64,000 nucleotides of DNA, taken from JAJDXW01 sp965214795 (GTDB taxonomy: Bacteria; Pseudomonadota; Gammaproteobacteria; HK1). The position numbers and the translations under genes were made by a program. Below are positions 24,001 to 26,387 of the stretch, one piece after another. The stretch is taken from NCBI GenBank assembly GCA_965214795.1, contig OZ243976.1, positions 1,426,001 to 1,490,000 on the forward strand, in the 5' to 3' direction. The notes under the pieces were generated by a model that worked only from the letters and a program-made list of their open reading frames with translations, was not told the DNA's origin and made no database searches. Every line of letters begins with the position of its first letter. The first letter of the stretch is position 1.

Positions 24001-25773
24001 GACGCGCGGGTGCACGAGTCGGCGGGAGCGCCGCTTGCCTTCCGGGTGACCCTGGACGAGGCGCGGACCTCGGTGGTGTCGGTGCGCTATGCGACCTCGG
24101 ACGGCAGTGCGGCGGCGGGCGCGGACTACGTGGCGTCGTCGGGCGTGGTGCGTTTCGAGGCGGGCGAGACGGCGAAGACGGTGCACGTCGCGGTGCTGGA
24201 GGACGCGCACGACGAGGGCGAGGAGACGATGACGCTCACGCTGTCGCACCCGTTCGGAGCGGAGGTCTCGGACGGCACGGCGACGGGGACCATCGTCAAC
24301 ACCGACGCGATGCCTCGGGCGTGGCTCGGACGCTTCGGGCGCACGGTGGCCGGGCAGGTGGTCGATGCGGTGGAGGCGCGGATGACGGCGGCCCGCCAGG
24401 CGGGGGTGGAGGTCTCGGTTGCCGGTCAGCGTGTCGGGGCGGGCGGGGCGCTCGACGAGGCGCCGTCCCGTGACGCCGAGTTCGCGGGCGGGCGTCTGGC
24501 GGAGTGGCTCGCGGGCGAGACCGATCCGGAGGCGCGCACGGTGAGCGGCCGCGAGCTGCTGACCGGGACGTCGTTCGCGCTGACGGAGGGGACGGCGGAG
24601 AGCGGCTTCGTGTCGCTGTGGGGCCGGGGCGTGGTGACGGACTTCGACGGCCGGGACGGCGCGCTCTCGGTGGACGGCGAGGTGGCGACGGGGCTGCTGG
24701 GGGCCGACTGGACGCGGGACGACCGGGCGGTCGGTCTGATCGTGGGTCACAGCCGGGGCAAGGGCAGCTACCGCGGCCAGGGCGCCGGCACGGTCTCGTC
24801 GTCATTGACCGGTCTGTATCCCTGGGGCCGGCATGATCTGAACGAACGGGTGACGGTGTGGGGGGTTGCGGGCTATGGCGAGGGGACGCTGACGCTCGAG
24901 CCCGAAGACGGGGCCCGGATCGAGACGGACATGGACCTCGCGATGGCGGCGGCGGGGCTGCGTGGTGTGCTCGTGGAGGCGCCGGCGGAAGGCGGCCTCG
25001 AGCTGGCGGCGAAGACGGACGGGCTGTTCGTGCGCAGCGCATCGGAGGCGGGGCGGGGCAGTGACGGCGGGCTGCTGGAGGCGGCCGATGCCAAGGTGAC
25101 GCGGCTGCGGCTGGGTCTGGAGGGCACGCGCGCGTTCCGCTCGGAGGGCGGGTGGACGCTGACGCCCTCGTTCGGGCTCGGGGTGCGCCATGACGGAGGC
25201 GACGCGGAGACCGGGTTCGGCGTGGACGTGGGCGCCGGTCTTGCCTATGCCGATCCGTCCTCGGGGTTGACGGCGGACCTGCGGGGTCGTGGGCTTCTCA
25301 CCCATGAGGCGTCGGGCTTCCGGGAGGCCGGCTTCTCGGGCTCGCTCGCCTTCGACCCGTCCCCGTCCTCGGATCGGGGCCTGAGTCTGACCCTCGGTCA
25401 GGCCCTGGGTGCGTCGGCGACCGGTGGTGTGGAGGCGCTCTACGGTCGCGACACCATGGCGGGGCTCGGTGGGGCCGACGACGACGCGGGGCCGGCGGAT
25501 CTTCTGGGGCGTCGTCGCCTGGAGGCTCGGGTCGGCTACGGGGTTTCCGCCTTCGGCGGGCGTTTCACGGGGACGCCGGAGCTTGGCTTCGGGGTGTCGG
25601 AGAGTGGCCGTGACTACAGCCTCGGCTGGCGTCTGACGCCTGCGGGCGGCAACACCGCGGGCGACAACGCCGGCTCGTTCGAGCTCCACCTGGAGGCGAC
25701 GCGGCGCGAGGTGGCGAACGGCGATGGGCGGCCCGAGCACGGGGTGAGCCTGCGGGTGACGGTGCGCTGGTAG
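1..25773 (+). CDS. Giant autotransporter adhesin, tandem Calx-beta and Ig-like domains, C-terminal beta-barrel (5' end outside window)
   Basis: The frame is open from base 1 with Calx-beta-like residues, so the gene begins left of the window; 8590 residues are visible. The passenger is a chain of Calx-beta domains (pattern VTEGxxxxFTLTR ... AGTDYT ... DEPxETFTVTLS ... GTITDDD) mixed with about 19 Ig-like domains that each carry a YxQW or YxRW motif. Four Ig/Calx units are in tandem at 4492-7041 and two at 9403-10671. Near the C-terminus come a conserved beta-domain (23617-23970), a last Calx-beta domain (to about 24306), a helical linker (MPRAWLGRFGRTVAGQVVDA) and a barrel ending in VRW. Known: Calx-beta domains bind calcium, and type V barrels of this form anchor passengers in the outer membrane. 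Inferred: a long, rigid surface adhesin. No RTX nonapeptides were seen, so type I secretion is unlikely. Family assignment is firm; ligand and role are unknown. Confidence 0.93.
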   Translation, partial: TVAVTLAAGADWNLDASPEAAGTITDDDPPVVTVAADADAVAEGADAVFTLTRTEGDLSEALVVSFGIEAAEGVLVSEPGDSVTFGAGDATATLRLGTQDDTDVGEADTPVTLALVDGADYDLGAPSQATVAVRDNDETPEVSIADAAPVTEGGTLEFPVTLSRPYFEAIRVLYFLDQPGTDTAKEGTDYTDATVATADGEFRFAPGEVRKVVSLLTVDDGDHEGEETVTVDLSYNARFQSDPPDLFATGRILDNDVPAVTVAAQADVAVEGKSDAVFTLTRAGNPSDALTVTFAVTGGDAVLADAPPTEATFEAGKAAVEVSLAIDDDGADEADATLTLTLEAGADYALGDPATATVTVTDDDLPVVTVAAEADAVTEGEEAVFTLTRAGVVSEKLKVTVAVEDAGAVLADTPPASVSFGAGDATAELRLGTVDDAVDEVDATLTLTLGEDAAYGVGDPATAAVTVTDDDLPVVTVAADETAITEGEEAVFTLTREGVVSGTLKVAYAFRIARDGAVGRSGDGAVPKAGDEQSAATVTFGAGQSTVQVRSPTPDDDIDSAERTFVLWLVSGAGDRLGSPSRAMMAVQDNDGAPAVTIADAPTVKEGGTLAFPVRLSHPSDARITVNYTLGGTATKGGDYTDASAGSVTFPARVTERTISLATMDDREDEQEETVEVALTAPDPAAATLGTPSSATGRIEDDEGSSVVTVAAEAASVTEGEEAVFTLTRAQGDVSRALVVSVQVTDADGALASTAPMSVRIEAGAAQALLRLGTQDDAVSEATAEVVLALRPDAAYALGTPSEATVSVRDDDPPVVTVAADADWVVEGADAAFTLTRVGDLAALAVSIQVTDAGSLLTATPPASVSFGAGDATATLRLGTEEDAPGNHGADRPVTLILVDGADYDLGTPSRATVTVRDDDEAPEVSIADPEPVTEGGTLEFPVTLSRPYDEAIRVFYQLNQDGTDTAKRGTDYTDVTVVSGDRTLSFAPGELRKTISLATVDDGDYEEEETVSVDILYDKSYRPDPPVFLATGRILDNDIPVVTVAADAAAVTEGEDAVFTVTRAEGDRSVEVEVPITVTDDDSVLAGTPPASVTIGAGAAEAELRLGTDDDETDEPHTAVTVTLADGDDHDLGEPSAATVTVQDDDATPTVTLVLTPPSITEAGGESAVTATLDRPSSEGTTVTVAVAPVDPAVATDYTLSANLDLTIPAGETDSTGVVTITAVDNAVDAPNKTVTVSATAENTQGVTDPQDVTLTILDDEGPPLPELSIDDVSVAEGGPGDSATLEFTVTLNTAATEPVTETVTVDWETADGTAEAGTDYTAGNGSLTFDVGDTSKTVTVTVTGDDVDEPAETFTVELSNAPGATLAKAVGTGTITDDDDEPTVTLVLTPASIAESGATSAVTATLDHPSSAATTVTVTVTPEAPAVEGDYTLSANLELTIPAGETDSTGEVTITAVDNDAHAPDKTVTVSATAENTQGVKALQDVTLTIRDDDDSPATGAVTVTTATTFTEGETLTADTSGIDDEDGLDSAIYAWQWVRTPAGGSDEDITGATSETYAPVFADAGATLKVRVTVTDDEGHEATFESAATVAVTAEPRPSVTVASDGDVTEGGTVTFTLTRTGDPAQTLDVPYAVTAEGDFGVTAGGEATATFLANDSTVQVSLATTGDDTHEAHGSVTLTLTADTSVDPVYVLGDPSAATAAVADDDDSPAIGTVTVTTATTFTEGETLTADTSGLTDADGLDSADYLYQWVRTPAGGSDEDISGATGETYVPVFADAGATLKVKVTVTDDEGHEAEFESAPTSTVEAGPRPSVTVASDGDVTEGSPAVFTLTRTRNTAGTLDVDYEVTATGDFGVAAASATATFLANESTVRVSVDTTDDEVHEAHGSVTVTLTADAGANPVYLLGDTTTATAAVRDDDDSPATGAVAVTGTATEGETLTAEATGIADEDGLDNADYAWQWVRTPSGGGDEDIAGATSETWVLVFADAGATLKARLTVTDDEGHEKTFESAPTSAVAALPRPSVTVTSGGDVTEGDTVTFTLSRTGDTAGTLDVDYEVTAIGDFGAATGADTATFLAGSPTVRVSVATMGDTTHEAHGSVTLTLTADTSADPAWLLGAPSTATAAVADDDDSPATGAVTVTTATTFTEGATLTADTSGLTDGDGLDSAAWAYQWVRTPAGGSDEDISGATSESYVPVFADMGATLKVRVTVTDDEGHEASFTSAPTSAVAALPRPSVTVVPDGDVTEGGDAVFILTRTMDPSDELVVTFAVTGGNAVLSEEPPTEVTFEADADTARVTLETVDDNTHEADANLTLTLTPAAGADPAWVLGDPATATVTVRDDDAPTVTLILTPDTITEDGGSRGASTVTARLDRSSSADTWVDITFTPVGTPPPRPYRPSSNLRLLIPKFATASTRHVSLQSRDDDVYQGDRQVLVSGEATHPLGVKGPEAVLLTVTEDDDPPSGLSISDAGMLEGDSGSADMQFTVTLDPPTTGEVTVDWATADGTAEAGTDYTAGNGSLTFGAGEISKTVSVPVTGDDVDEPNETFTVTLSNPSGASLGRAEGTGTITDDDDAPTVTLVLTPASIAEAAGRSAVTATLDRPSSEETVVTVSAAPESPAVEGDYTLGSNLELRIAAGATTSTGEVTITAVDNAVDAPDKTVTVSATATNDQGITAPQDVTLTITDDDLVELSVDDVSVAEGDSGSTTLDFTVTLTPAAKGEVTVDWATSDGTAQAGTDYASGSGSLTFGVGETSKTVTVTVTGDTVDEPNETFTVTLSSVSGATLVKATGTGTITDDDDAPTVSVSDATAAEDADLVFPVSLSHASSRQITVDYAITPDTATSADYRGTTSGTVTFAAGVTTGSVTLDLVDDTADEPDETVTVTLSNPQPSGAATIGTATATGTITDNDVPVVTVAAETGTVREGKDAVFILTRTGLVTDALVVTFSVTGGEAVLSDDPPTEATFGAGASTVRVPLATDADEVEDPDVTLTLTLADGDAYDLGTSFAATVTVSDSADLDVGKPVVTVAAETGTVREGEDAVFLLTRTRDPSDELVVTFTVTGGEAVLSEELPTEVTFGAGASTARVPLGTENDHTHEADATLTLTLADGDGYDLGTPSAATVTVEDDDNSPATGSVTITGTATEGETLSADTSGLTDADGLANAAYVYQWVRTPVGGSDADISGATGATYVPVFADVGATLKVRVTVTDDEGHEATSTSAATSAVAALPRPVVTVASDGDVTEGSPVLFTLTRTGDTAQTLDVAYTVTASGDFGVTTGAGTATFLANSATVQVSVATTGDGTHEAHGSVTLTLTADTGADPAYLLGEPSTATAAVEDDDDSPATGSVTITGTATEGQTLSADTSGLTDGDGLANAAWAYQWVRTPAGGSDVDISGATGATYVPVFADVGATLKVRVTVTDDEGHEATSTSAATSAVAALPRPVVTVASDGDVTEGSLALFTLTRTGDTAETLDVAYTVTATGNFGVTTGADTATFLANNATVQVTVATTGDSTHEAHGSVTVTLTADTAADPAYLLGEPSTATTAVRDDDNVDPTGAPTIDDTTPVVGQTLTADPSGIADTDGLTGATYTWRWLRVASGGTETQVGTGSSYTVVAGDVGSTLKVEASFTDDGGAEETVESAATSAVEAAPRPRVSVERVASPVAEGEDAQFKVKRTGVTAGALTVRYGVSETGAMVASDEEGAKTIDFADGDTEQTVTVPTEADTVHEADSTVTLTLTADAAWDLGTATADVTVEDDDAPTVSIGAPAAAVTEGGTLRFPLTLNRAGYRDITLDYAVTGGTAEAGDYTDAGGGTLTIPAGDTTAHIELGAVDDTADESDEETVEVTISNLRPAGAATPGTAAATGTITDNDAAPTVTLVLTPASIGESGEVSTVTATLDHPSSEETTVTVSVTPVAPAVATDYTPSANLELTIPAGATESEGVVTITAANNDVDAPDKTVTVSATATNDRGVTNPQAVTLTITDDDLVELSIGDVSVAEGDSGSTTMQFTVTLDPAAKGEVTVSWATADGTAQAGTDYTLGSGSLTFGVGETSKTVTVTVRGDTVDEPNETFTVTLSSAVGATLVKATGTGTITDDDDAPTVSVSDATAAEDADLVFPVSLSHASSRRITVDYAITPDTATSADYRGTTSGTVTFAAGVTTGSITLDLVDDTADEQSETVTVTLSNPLPSGAATIGTATATGTITDNDVPVVTVAAETGTVREGKDAVFILTRTGLVTDELVVTFAVTGGDAVLSEEPPTEATFGAGASTVRVSLATDADEVEDPDAKLTLTLADGDAYDLGASFAATVTVSDSADLDVGDPVVTVAAETDTVTEGKDAVFILTRTKDPSDELVVTFSVTGGDAVLSEEPPTEVTFGAGESTARVPLGTENDHTHEADAAVTLTLADGDAYDLGTPSAATVTVQDDDDPPPDLSIDDVSVAEGDSGSATMRFTVTLDPAATGEVTVDWATADGTAEAGTDYTSGSGSLTFGAGETSKTVTVSVTGDEVDEPNETFTVELSNASGASLGKAVGTGTITDDDDAPTVTLVLTPASITEAAGQSTVTARLDHPSSEETTVTVSAAPESPAVAGDYTLSTDRVLTIAAGATTSTGAVTITAVDNAVDAPNKTVTVSATAENTQGITAPQDVTLTIRDDENVAPTGAPTIDDTTPVVGETLTADASGIGDSDGLTGATYAYRWVRVASGGTETEVGTGATYTVVAGDVGSTLKVEASFTDDGGAGETVESAATAAVEAASIPTVSVAPVASPVAEGEDTQFRVTRTGVTTGALTVNYGVSETGDMVASGEEGAKTVAFADGESEKTVTVPTEEDTGHEADSTVTLTLTADASYVLGTDATAEVAVEDDDNADPTGAPTIDDTTPVEGETLTADPSGIADADGLTGATYAWRWIRVASGGGETEVGTGASYTVVGADRGATLKVKATFTDDDGTEETIESEETAAVVRPPVITPSSDGDVTEGDPAVFTLTRTGPTAETLRVKFDIDPTGGDFGLTAEDGTTFPVGSRTEDEAIFAAGSSTVQVSLSTVDDDTHEADGTVFLTVLLSDDVVYSLGDIDFATLKIRDNDNADPTGTPTIDDTTPVVGETLTADASGIDDPDGLTSPSFTWQWIRTSGGTATPISGATTASYTVADADVGSTLKVRVGFTDDDETDETVESAETAVTGPPLPAVTVASDGDVTEGSAAVFTLTRTGDPAETLDVAYAVTATGAFGVTTGAGTASFLANNATVQVSVATTGDDTHEAHGSVTVTLTADGGTDPAYQLGDPSTATAAVEDDDDSPATGTVTVTGTPTEGETLTADTSALTDGDGLDDAAWAYQWVRTPSGGSGADISGATSKTYVPVLADGGTTLKVRVTVTDDEGHEATFTSAATAVVPPSVTVAPRKTPVSEGDPAAEFTVTRTGDTTEALRVRISVSETGDMVSARNEGEKTRTLPAGQPQVLLSVPTVMDSVHEADSVVTLALVADAAYELGTEWSAAVTVEDDDNAAPTGTVTIDDTTPMVGETLTASSSGVDDPDGLTSPTYAWQWVRTSGGTETEIAGATSASYTVAAADGGAKLKVEMSFTDDDGTTETLTSAETAVVPPSVTVAPRKTPVTEGKAAEFTLTRTGDTTAALRVRISVSETGDMVSAGNKGEKTRTLPAGQPSAVIPVPTVMDSVHEADSVVTLTLVADPAYELGTERSAAVTVRDDDDSPATGTVTIDDTTPTEGETLTADTSALADGDGLADATYAYQWVRTPAGGSDGDISGATSRTYVPVFADAGATLKVKVTVTDDEGHEATFTSASTSAVAATPRPVVMVVSDGDVTEGDTVTFTLTRTGDPAETLDVAYEVTATGDFGVTTGAGTATFLADSATVQVSVTTTGDDTHEAHGSVTVTLTADTGADPAYLLGAPSTATAAVRDDDDSPATGSVTVTGTPTEGETLTADTSALADGDGLADAAYAYQWVRTPSGGSDVDISGATSQTYVPVFADAGATLKVKVTVTDDEGHEATFTSAPTSAVEAAPTLPALSIADARVKEGDTGSKTLDFTVTLDRAATETVTVEWATSDGTATAGTDYTAGNGTLTFSSGDSSKTVSVTVAGDNVDEPNETFTVTLTNPSGATLGDGTATGTIIDNDARPTVTLVLTPASISEDGGVSMVTARLSHPSSEDTTLTVETAPVSPAVAGDYTLTDIPLLWIPAGETESESTNQVRITAVDNSVYEGDKTVTVSARVQNRQGVTAPQNVTLTITDDEPAPPALSIADASVDEGDTGSTTLDFTVTLDRAATETVTVEWATSDGTATAGTDYTAGTGSLTFSSGDSSKTVSVTVAGDEVDEPNETFEVTLTNPSGATLGDDTATGTITDDDAPPTVTLVLTPDTITESGGASTVTASLDHPSSESTTVTVTAAPESPAVASDYTLSGSELTIAAGATTSTGTVTITAVDNAVHAPHKRVTVSATATNALGITAPQDVTLTILDDENVAPTGAPTIDDTTPVVGETLTADTSDIGDSDGLAGVAYAYRWLRVASGGAVTEVGTGQSYTVVDADVGSTLKVEVTFTDEGGAEETVESVATAAAEALPEVTVASDGAVTEGSPAVFTLTRTGSTAEALDVDYEVTATGDFGVTPFEATLTFLANSATVQVSVPTTGDSAHEAHGSVTVTLTADTSADPAYLLGDPSAATAAVEDDDDSPATGSVTVTGTAAEGETLSADTSALADGDGLDDATYVYQWVRTPAGGSDADISGATSQTYVPVFADGGTTLKVRVTVTDDEGHQATFASAPTSAVTAAARPSVTVASAGDVTEGDTVTFTLMRTSDTAQTLDVAYEVTATGDFGVTTGAGTATFLADGATVQVSVDTTGDDTHEAHGSVTLTLTADTGADPAYLLGDPATATAAVEDDDDSPATGTVTVTGTAAEGETLTADTSGLTDADGLANAAYVYQWVRTPPGGSDADISGATSQTYVPVFADAGATLKVRVTVTDDEGHRATFTSASTSAVAALPEVTVASDGDVTEGSAAAFTLTRTGGSSAPWLIVNIKRSVSGDFGVVKFKTTSFPAGASTTRTRLHVADDEADEAHGAVTLTVLPGNGYRVGTPSAATAKIFDATNVAPTGAPTIDDTSPVVGETLTADPSGIADADGLTNRTFTWQWVRVSGGTETPIDGATAVTYTVVAADVGATLKVKASFTDDGGIEEMVESAATATVEAASLPTVTVTPRTSPVSEGDPAAEFTVTRTGDTTAALRVRISVSETGDMVSAGNEGEETRTLPAGQPQAVIPVPTVMDSVHEADSVVTLTLVADPAYELGTERSAAVTVEDDDNAAPTGTVTIDDTTPMVGETLTADASNLGDPDGLTSPTYAWQWVRTSGGTETAIAGATSASYTVVDADVGATLKVRVGFTDDDGTGETVESAQTSAVESPSPVLTVAAETGTVTEGEDAVFVLTRTGALSGELSVTFEVTGGDAVLSDTAPTTATFGANADTARVTLATDDDGTDETNATLTLTLTDGDDYDLGTPSVATVTVTDHATPTVSIADAPTVTEGETLAFPVRLSHPSATRVTVAYELTITVPHWWRTEITQTTRVVDTVTFAAGQVRQTVRLVTVDDEAQAQDATVEVVLQAGDTHELGVPSTASGTVRDNDLPEVRVGVHLDGIADVVVEGEEALIDLRREGNVWEPLEVFFTIEDAQGVLASEAPTSVEFRAGEDVVTVRLGMRSDAVDGAGSESTVTLTLRSAATYRLGALSEVGMTVRDGGLPGTSQAKAADTVVTVAAESGSVTEGEEAVFVLLRRGDASLPLTVTVEVSEAGRVLAGTAPTSVTFGANETQARLRVATEDDSTAEADGRVTATVTAGPGYTVDAGTGAGTAGVDVLDNDAPVAPEETVTLWSTTMTVADLDGSVGASGPDLADRGWSEDGVEYALELLRWFGPLPGLVEMRFNRRPPSAEELTLHAGELTLALAEGGSGQIFAWSSVEGEPWPVGEEVALRLTRTVADEDQDGAAGAGISVADARVHESAGAPLAFRVTLDEARTSVVSVRYATSDGSAAAGADYVASSGVVRFEAGETAKTVHVAVLEDAHDEGEETMTLTLSHPFGAEVSDGTATGTIVNTDAMPRAWLGRFGRTVAGQVVDAVEARMTAARQAGVEVSVAGQRVGAGGALDEAPSRDAEFAGGRLAEWLAGETDPEARTVSGRELLTGTSFALTEGTAESGFVSLWGRGVVTDFDGRDGALSVDGEVATGLLGADWTRDDRAVGLIVGHSRGKGSYRGQGAGTVSSSLTGLYPWGRHDLNERVTVWGVAGYGEGTLTLEPEDGARIETDMDLAMAAAGLRGVLVEAPAEGGLELAAKTDGLFVRSASEAGRGSDGGLLEAADAKVTRLRLGLEGTRAFRSEGGWTLTPSFGLGVRHDGGDAETGFGVDVGAGLAYADPSSGLTADLRGRGLLTHEASGFREAGFSGSLAFDPSPSSDRGLSLTLGQALGASATGGVEALYGRDTMAGLGGADDDAGPADLLGRRRLEARVGYGVSAFGGRFTGTPELGFGVSESGRDYSLGWRLTPAGGNTAGDNAGSFELHLEATRREVANGDGRPEHGVSLRVTVRW
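4492..7041 (+). repeat. Four tandem Ig-like + Calx-beta units (about 637 bp each)
   Basis: Each unit begins at an SPATG motif, runs through an Ig-like domain (GETLTADTSG ... YQWVRTP ... TDDEGHEA) and then a Calx-beta domain (VASDGDVTEG ... HEAHGSVT) that ends in DDDD. Four starts are visible, near 4492, 5134, 5778 and 6412. The same unit makes the 18-copy array in the downstream paralogue. All copies are in frame. Confidence 0.85.
8077..9390 (+). repeat. Internal duplication in the first giant gene, copy A (copy B at 11974-13287)
   Basis: This stretch encodes a run of Calx-beta domains starting at DDVSVAEGDSGS. It recurs 3897 bp downstream (1299 codons, so in frame) with few substitutions. 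Both copies contain the unusual connector VTVSDSADLDVG between two Calx-beta domains, which marks them as one duplicated block rather than independent members of the family. Confidence 0.8.
9403..10671 (+). repeat. Two tandem Ig-like + Calx-beta units
   Basis: Two in-frame units of about 634 bp with the same SPATG/YQWVRTP/TDDEGHEA landmarks as the other arrays. They are followed by a different Ig-like subtype that begins with PTGAPTIDDTTPVVGQTL. Confidence 0.8.
11974..13287 (+). repeat. Internal duplication in the first giant gene, copy B (copy A at 8077-9390)
   Basis: Second copy of the Calx-beta block described at 8077-9390, offset by 3897 bp. It keeps the VTVSDSADLDVG connector. After the block the two copies diverge: copy A leads into Ig/Calx units, copy B into further Calx-beta domains. 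Confidence 0.8.
20998..21568 (+). repeat. Near-identical tract shared with the second giant gene (53985-54555)
   Basis: About 570 bp align to 53985-54555 with a single mismatch seen by eye (ATCAAACG versus ATCCAACG near 21102). The tract includes an unusually AT-rich stretch around 21130-21150 (GTAAAATTTAAAACAACC) that stands out in this GC-rich gene. It encodes an aberrant Calx-beta domain (SSAPWLIVNI ... DFGVVKFKTTSFPAG) and the following Ig-like domain. Flanking sequence is less similar. Confidence 0.9.
24310..25770 (+). other. Autotransporter linker and outer-membrane beta-barrel domain of the first giant protein
   Basis: Starts after the last Calx-beta domain. A helical linker with a FGRTVAGQVVDAVEARM motif is followed, from about 24600, by alternating hydrophobic strands such as SGFVSLWGRGVVTDFDG and LRLGLEGTRAF, and ends in SLRVTVRW. 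A C-terminal aromatic residue on the final strand is the expected recognition signal for the BAM insertion machinery. The visible barrel length is close to the usual 270-400 residues of type V translocators. It is almost identical to the barrel at 59856-61316. Confidence 0.9.
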
Positions 25774-25798
25774 GAAGCTCGACCGGGACGTCTGCCAT

Positions 25799-25813
25799 CC
25801 GCGGGACCCGCGG
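25799..25813 (+). terminator. GC-rich hairpin after the first giant gene (weak terminator candidate)
   Basis: The perfect palindrome CCGCGGGACCCGCGG lies 26 bases after the stop codon, and a second small stem (CCCGC/GCGGG) follows at 25817-25832. There is no T-tract, so this is not a canonical intrinsic terminator. It may still slow transcription or protect the 3' end. Confidence 0.25.
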
Positions 25814-26141
25814 AAGCCCGCTGCCATGCGGGTGCAGTGCGACGGCAAGCCGAATCGCGACAGGATCGAGGCTGCGCCTGATTTGCTCGGCGCTCGATCC
25901 TCTCCTGCAGAGGGATCATCGTCGCAAGCCATCACGGCGACGGCGGTGAAGTCAGGCGCCAAAATGAGAATTGCTGCAGAGTTTCAGCGTACCTCGACGC
26001 CGGTCACCGGCAACGGGTACGATCATCCCGAGGGCATCACATCACAGTCCCGGTACACCTTATTCCGGCCCTCGAACTGTCCAAACAACCCGGACTACCT
26101 CGCCTTAAGGACTGCCGACATGCCAGACAAGTCAGCGCTCA

Positions 26142-26150
26142 CCCCCCCCC
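26142..26150 (+). repeat. C9 homopolymer, left flank of the inverted-repeat element
   Basis: Nine consecutive C bases preceded by A, directly abutting the left 19-bp inverted repeat. The same A plus C-run follows the right inverted repeat, so the pair resembles a target-site duplication. Confidence 0.9.
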
Positions 26151-26303
26151 AATGGCATTCACTTAAGGCCATGTTTCCATCATGTTTCCCTCCGACGACA
26201 CGGAGCGGGTTCCGTAACATGTTGATTTTGGCGGGAACAGAATTCAGCGAAAGCTCTCGGAATCGGGGCATCGGGCACGGATCCGCCTTAAGTGAATGCC
26301 ATT
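26151..26303. mobile_element. MITE-like 153-bp element with perfect 19-bp terminal inverted repeats
   Basis: The left end AATGGCATTCACTTAAGGC (26151-26169) is the exact reverse complement of the right end GCCTTAAGTGAATGCCATT (26285-26303). The 115-bp core is non-coding and lower in GC. The element is flanked on both sides by the same A-plus-C-run (ACCCCCCCCC), as expected of a target duplication. No transposase is present, so mobility would depend on an element elsewhere in the genome. The family cannot be assigned from sequence alone. An alternative reading is a regulatory cruciform ahead of the downstream gene. Confidence 0.6.
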
Positions 26304-26304
26304 A

Positions 26305-26318
26305 CCCCCCCCCCCCCC
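26305..26318 (+). repeat. C14 homopolymer upstream of the second giant gene
   Basis: Fourteen consecutive C bases end 69 bp before the chosen GTG start of the giant autotransporter. Homopolymers of this length slip readily during replication and are a known basis of phase variation in surface-protein genes. Here the tract lies outside the predicted coding sequence, so any effect would be on transcription or the 5' leader. The exact run length may be uncertain in the assembly. Confidence 0.85.
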
Positions 26319-26377
26319 GTCGGGCAGCACCGGCAGATTTGGAGCGACCAAGGCCCCCGAACGGTTGGCAATGCGGC

Positions 26378-26382
26378 AGGAG
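26378..26382 (+). promoter_or_regulatory. Ribosome-binding site deciding the start of the second giant gene
   Basis: AGGAG lies 5 bases before GTG at 26388 and 8 bases before TTG at 26391. The farther-upstream in-frame GTG at 26292 has no such site. The chosen start also puts the signal peptide directly at the N-terminus. Confidence 0.75.
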
Positions 26383-26387
26383 TCCCC

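Larger units (their letters stand above)
25774..26387. other. Intergenic region between the two giant genes
   Basis: About 614 bp with visibly lower GC than the flanking genes. The first 25 bases after the stop match the sequence after the second giant gene; together with the TAG stop this is a 28-base match, 25771-25798 and 61317-61344, after which they diverge. The rest holds GC-rich hairpins, two C-homopolymers and a small inverted-repeat element. No convincing sigma-70 promoter with matched -35 and -10 boxes was found, and no coding sequence with family resemblance. Confidence 0.7.

Noticed and set aside
1..25773. Type I secreted RTX adhesin
   Set aside because: No GGxGxDxUx nonapeptide repeats are visible and the protein ends in an outer-membrane barrel instead of a C-terminal secretion signal.
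26226..26260. Possible promoter (TTGATT) inside the inverted-repeat element
   Set aside because: No matching -10 box lies at 16-18 bp spacing, so it is not supported as a sigma-70 promoter.
26292..26294. GTG at 26292 as the start of the second giant gene
   Set aside because: It has no ribosome-binding site, lies inside the inverted repeat, and would translate the C14 run into prolines ahead of a signal peptide that fits perfectly from 26388.
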